A stretch of DNA of 7,130 nt from Candidatus Brevibacterium intestinigallinarum (GTDB taxonomy: Bacteria; Actinomycetota; Actinomycetes; Actinomycetales; Brevibacteriaceae), in the NCBI GenBank assembly GCA_019117325.1, contig DWZY01000046.1, positions 1 to 7,130 on the forward strand. The letters are read 5' to 3'. The notes under the pieces were generated by a model. That model saw only the letters and a list, made by a program, of their open reading frames with translations, was not told where the DNA came from and ran no database searches. The position numbers were made by a program, and so were the translations under genes. Within the stretch, counting starts at the first letter, position 1, and every line of letters begins with the position of its first letter. This document shows, one piece after another, positions 4,775-7,130 of this stretch.

Positions 4775-5296
4775 GTGGATCGTGCGTCGGAATTCGTCAT
4801 CGACGTCCGCCGGCTGGGCCTGACCAGTGCGCCGGGCTCTTGGGAGTCCATCGCGAAGACTGTCAGAGCTCCTGAGGACCTGCGGATCGAACTCATCGGA
4901 GTGCCGGCAGGCGATCCGGTCGAGCTCGATCTCCGCTTCGAGAGCGTTGTCGAGGGGATCTTCGTCTCCGGTTCCGTGCGTGCCACGGCCAGGGGGCAGG
5001 ACGCCCGGACGCTCGAGGACCTGGAACTCCCCATCGATGTGCGCATCGACGAGCTCTTCGTCTACGAGGCGGACCCGCAGGACGAGGAAGCGCAGCTGGT
5101 GCAGGCCGGTCTGCTGGACCTCGAGCCCGCCGTCCGAGACGCCGTGGTGATGTCTCTGCCGTTCCGTCCCCTCAAGGACGGGGACGAGGGAGAGTTCCAC
5201 TACACGCTGGGTGAGGACATCACCGAGGACGAGCCCGAGGAGGATCCTCGGTGGGCGGCACTCAAGAGTGTTCTGAACGAGAAGAAGGAGAGCTGA
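4775..5296 (+). CDS. yceD: DUF177 / YceD family protein, cysteine-free variant
   Basis: This 173-residue protein starts at GTG and encodes the DUF177 pattern FVIDVRRLG (7-15), an Arg/Glu-rich middle, a central strand VEGIFVSGSVRATARG (59-74), ID-LFVYEAD (91-100) and LDLEPAVRDAVVMSLPF (114-130), ending DPRWAALKSVL (157-167). Family members sit next to rpmF and are linked to 23S rRNA accumulation. Their biochemistry is not settled. Actinobacterial homologues usually have Cys pairs at G-E-C-x-R-C and at L-C-x4-C-x3-C-x2-C near the C-terminus. Here the first reads GQDARTLED (74-82) and the second is replaced by the acidic stretch KDGDEGE then EDITEDEPEED. The protein has no cysteine at all. The stop lies 2 bases before rpmF, and the rpmF ribosome site is within its last codons. 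Confidence 0.85.
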   Translation: MDRASEFVIDVRRLGLTSAPGSWESIAKTVRAPEDLRIELIGVPAGDPVELDLRFESVVEGIFVSGSVRATARGQDARTLEDLELPIDVRIDELFVYEADPQDEEAQLVQAGLLDLEPAVRDAVVMSLPFRPLKDGDEGEFHYTLGEDITEDEPEEDPRWAALKSVLNEKKES

Positions 5297-5298
5297 TC

Positions 5299-5502
5299 AT
5301 GGCTGTTCCCAAGCGGAAGCTGTCGCGCAGCAACACGCGCCATCGTCGCTCGGCGTGGAAGGCACAGGCTCCGGCACTGGTCAAGACCGTCGAGAACGGA
5401 CGCGTCGTGTACTCGCGCCCCCACCAGGCCAAGGTCGTCGAGGATTCGGCCGGTACGCCGCTGTTCCTCGAGTACAAGGGTCGCAAGATCGCCGACGTCT
5501 GA
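5299..5502 (+). CDS. rpmF: 50S ribosomal protein L32, zinc-independent type
   Basis: This 67-residue protein of the large subunit begins MAVPKRKLSRSNTRHRRSAWKA, the universal L32 N-terminus that threads into 23S rRNA. The C-terminal half (VKTVENGRVVYSRPHQAKV and LFLEYKGRKIADV) contains no cysteine, so the C4 zinc ribbon seen in many L32 proteins is absent. I recall this form as the usual Micrococcales one, so it is probably the main copy and not a zinc-starvation paralogue. ATG 5299 has GGAG at 5287-5290 with 8-base spacing. An open frame extends upstream to 5251 but would overlap yceD and add residues foreign to L32. It is followed after 9 bases by rnc. Confidence 0.97.
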   Translation: MAVPKRKLSRSNTRHRRSAWKAQAPALVKTVENGRVVYSRPHQAKVVEDSAGTPLFLEYKGRKIADV

Positions 5503-5511
5503 CGGCGAAGC

Positions 5512-6222
5512 ATGACTGACGAGGACCACACGGGCCTCACGGAGCGTCTCGGGGTCGACATCGACCCCGAGACGCTTCGTCTTGCCCTCACACACCGGTC
5601 GTATGCGTTCGAGAACGGGGGCATCCCCACGAACGAGCGCCTCGAGTTCCTGGGCGACTCCGTCCTGCAGCTCGTGGCGACCGAGTCGCTCTACGACGAC
5701 AACCCGGAGCTGCCCGAGGGCCGTCTGGCCAAGATGCGCGCCGCGGTCGTGAACGCGCGCGCCCTCGCAGGAATCGCCCGCCGCTACGACGTCGGCGCGC
5801 ACCTGCTGCTGGGCAAGGGCGAGGACGCGACGGGCGGTCGCGACAAGGACTCGATCCTCGCGGACACCGTCGAGGCGCTCATCGGCGCCTGCTACGTGAG
5901 CCGGGGCCGGGAGGAGGCGTTCGCGCTGGTCCACCGACTCATCGACGACATGCTGATCGACGCGGTCGCACTGGGTGCGGGCGTCGACTACAAGACGACC
6001 CTCCAGGAGGCCGCCTCCGACCTGTCCCTGGGCACCGTGCGCTACGAGGTCGAAGGCGAGGGACCCGCGCACGCGCGCGTCTTCACCGCCACCGCCCTGG
6101 CTGGCGACACCGTGTGGGGCGAGGGACAGGACTCGTCGAAGAAGGCAGCCGAGGCCGTGGCCGCCGAGGCCGCCGTGCGCGCCATCTCCGAGGCTCACCC
6201 CCACTACACCCGCCGCAGCTGA
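5512..6222 (+). CDS. rnc: Ribonuclease III
   Basis: This is a 236-residue double-strand-specific endoribonuclease. It cuts the 30S rRNA precursor and structured mRNAs and works as a homodimer with Mg2+. The nuclease domain occupies about 5-152, with ALTHRSYAFE (25-34), the signature NERLEFLGDSVL (41-52) carrying Glu42, Glu45 and Asp49, and the second metal site DTVEALIGACY (118-128) with Asp118 and Glu121. The double-stranded RNA binding domain follows at about 158-228: DYKTTLQEAASD (159-170), YEVEGEGPAH, and SSKKAAEAVAAEAA (208-221), with the basic KK at 210-211. It is complete and of normal length. ATG 5512 has only a weak purine stretch (GGCGAAG, 5504-5510), so initiation may depend on reinitiation after rpmF. 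Seven bases separate it from mutM. Confidence 0.96.
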   Translation: MTDEDHTGLTERLGVDIDPETLRLALTHRSYAFENGGIPTNERLEFLGDSVLQLVATESLYDDNPELPEGRLAKMRAAVVNARALAGIARRYDVGAHLLLGKGEDATGGRDKDSILADTVEALIGACYVSRGREEAFALVHRLIDDMLIDAVALGAGVDYKTTLQEAASDLSLGTVRYEVEGEGPAHARVFTATALAGDTVWGEGQDSSKKAAEAVAAEAAVRAISEAHPHYTRRS

Positions 6223-6229
6223 GGCCGCG

Positions 6230-7108
6230 GTGCCGGAACTTCCCGAGGTCGAGTCCGTCCGCAGGGGCCTCCTCGACTGGGTCCAGTCCGCTGCGATCAC
6301 CGGGGTGCGGGTGCTGGATCCGCGGATCCTCGGCACCACCTCCCAGCGCCGCCTGCCGCCGGAGGCGCCAGACATCTTCGCCGAGGCCGTGGTTGGCCGA
6401 GTGCTCGCGACCCCGCAGCGACGGGGCAAGTTCCTCTGGGTCCCTTTCGCGGGCGCGCCCGCCGCGCTCACCCTCCACCTGGGCATGAGCGGACAGCTGC
6501 GCATCCATACGGCTGACGAGCCGGTGCACCGCCACACGCGGGCGATCCTCGACCTGCAGCGCAGTCCAGGACCGGTCCAGTTGCGCTTCATCGATCAGCG
6601 GATCTTCGGTCACATCGGGGTCGATGACCTCATCGCGGACGGCCCGGATGCGGTGCCGCGCGCCAGCGCGCACATCGCACGCGATCCGCTGGACCCGCAC
6701 TGGGACCTCGAGACCACGGCCCGGCGGATCCAGCGATCGACGTCTGCGCTCAAGTCGGTGCTCATGGATCAGACGATCGTGAGCGGGGTCGGCAACATCT
6801 ATGCGGACGAGGCGCTCTTTCGCGCCCGGGTGCACCCGCTGGCGGTGCCGACGCGCACGCGGATCTCGCGGCTGCGGGCGGTGCTGATGGAGGCCCGCGC
6901 GGTCATGGAGGACGCGCTGGCCCAGGGCGGCACCAGCTTCGACGCCCTCTACGTGCACGTGAACGGCGACTCCGGCTACTTCGACCGGTCGCTGAACGTC
7001 TACGGCCGGACGGGAGAGTCGTGCCGGGCGTGCGGCACGCCCATCCGGAGGATCGCCGTGGGTGGACGCGGGACCCATTTCTGCCCCACCTGTCAGCGGA
7101 AGCGGTGA
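6230..7108 (+). CDS. mutM: Bifunctional DNA-formamidopyrimidine glycosylase / AP lyase (MutM, Fpg)
   Basis: This is a 292-residue base-excision repair enzyme. It removes 8-oxoguanine and formamidopyrimidines and cleaves the abasic strand. The GTG start at 6230 yields (M)PELPEVE. After Met removal Pro2 is the catalytic nucleophile, with Glu3 and Glu6 present. Also visible are RGKFLW (65-70) with Lys67, LHLGMSGQLRI (82-92), FIDQRIFG (120-127), the H2TH region about 165-200 containing DQTIVSGVGNIYADEALF (180-197), and VYGRTGESC. The zinc finger comprises Cys265, Cys268, Cys285 and Cys288, with RGTHFC carrying the DNA-contacting Arg280. Everything needed for activity is there. The ribosome site GAGG (6221-6224) overlaps the rnc stop codon, so translation is probably coupled. 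In many relatives smc follows, but only 22 bases remain in the window. Confidence 0.96.
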   Translation: MPELPEVESVRRGLLDWVQSAAITGVRVLDPRILGTTSQRRLPPEAPDIFAEAVVGRVLATPQRRGKFLWVPFAGAPAALTLHLGMSGQLRIHTADEPVHRHTRAILDLQRSPGPVQLRFIDQRIFGHIGVDDLIADGPDAVPRASAHIARDPLDPHWDLETTARRIQRSTSALKSVLMDQTIVSGVGNIYADEALFRARVHPLAVPTRTRISRLRAVLMEARAVMEDALAQGGTSFDALYVHVNGDSGYFDRSLNVYGRTGESCRACGTPIRRIAVGGRGTHFCPTCQRKR

Positions 7109-7130
7109 TCGGACCTGAGCCCAGAAGCCT

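Noticed and set aside
5200..7078. Long open frames on the minus strand opposite rnc and mutM
   Set aside because: The plus strand genes carry intact catalytic motifs. The antisense translations are Arg/Gly/Ala-rich with no recognisable domain or ribosome site.
1..7130. Mobile element, CRISPR array, tRNA/rRNA gene or defence system
   Set aside because: I saw no transposase or integrase motifs, spaced repeat array, tRNA-like cloverleaf or defence domain. All space is taken by housekeeping genes and the transporter.

Overview
The window is very GC-rich and densely coded. It comes from a high-GC Gram-positive bacterium, most likely of the order Micrococcales. The evidence is the gene order (recG, rsmD, coaD, yceD/DUF177, rpmF, rnc, mutM), the frequent GTG/TTG starts, promoters with TAnnnT -10 boxes, and a ribosomal protein L32 of the zinc-free type that I associate with Micrococcales. 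I cannot fix the genus.

Layout. Positions 1-828 (+) hold the 3' end of recG (replication-fork helicase) and rsmD (16S rRNA m2G966 methyltransferase), separated by one base. Positions 843-3974 (-) hold a complete four-gene ABC importer operon, transcribed right to left. Its order is lipoprotein binding protein (ehuB-like), permease (ehuC-like), permease (ehuD-like) and ATPase (ehuA-like), and the last three are translationally coupled. The family match is to the ectoine/hydroxyectoine (Ehu) branch of polar amino acid transporters. One expected aromatic cage residue of the binding protein is a serine, so the substrate is uncertain. Positions 3975-4157 are a divergent control region with a direct repeat GTTACA/GTGACA, two dyads and a probable leaderless coaD promoter.

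Positions 4158-7108 (+) return to the housekeeping cluster: coaD (CoA synthesis), then a promoter, then yceD-rpmF-rnc-mutM packed with gaps of 2 to 9 bases. This second run looks like one operon. It joins a 23S rRNA-linked factor, L32, RNase III (rRNA processing) and the DNA glycosylase MutM.

The main point of interest is the importer, which is inserted in reverse orientation into an otherwise conserved housekeeping string, between rsmD and coaD. It converges on rsmD with only 14 bases between the stops and shares its upstream region with coaD. The DUF177 protein has lost all the cysteines usual for the family and lies beside a zinc-free L32. I see no mobile element, CRISPR array, tRNA or rRNA gene and no defence system. 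No gap without a gene exceeds 200 bases. I did not find a clearly new system. The unusual points concern regulation and substrate specificity.
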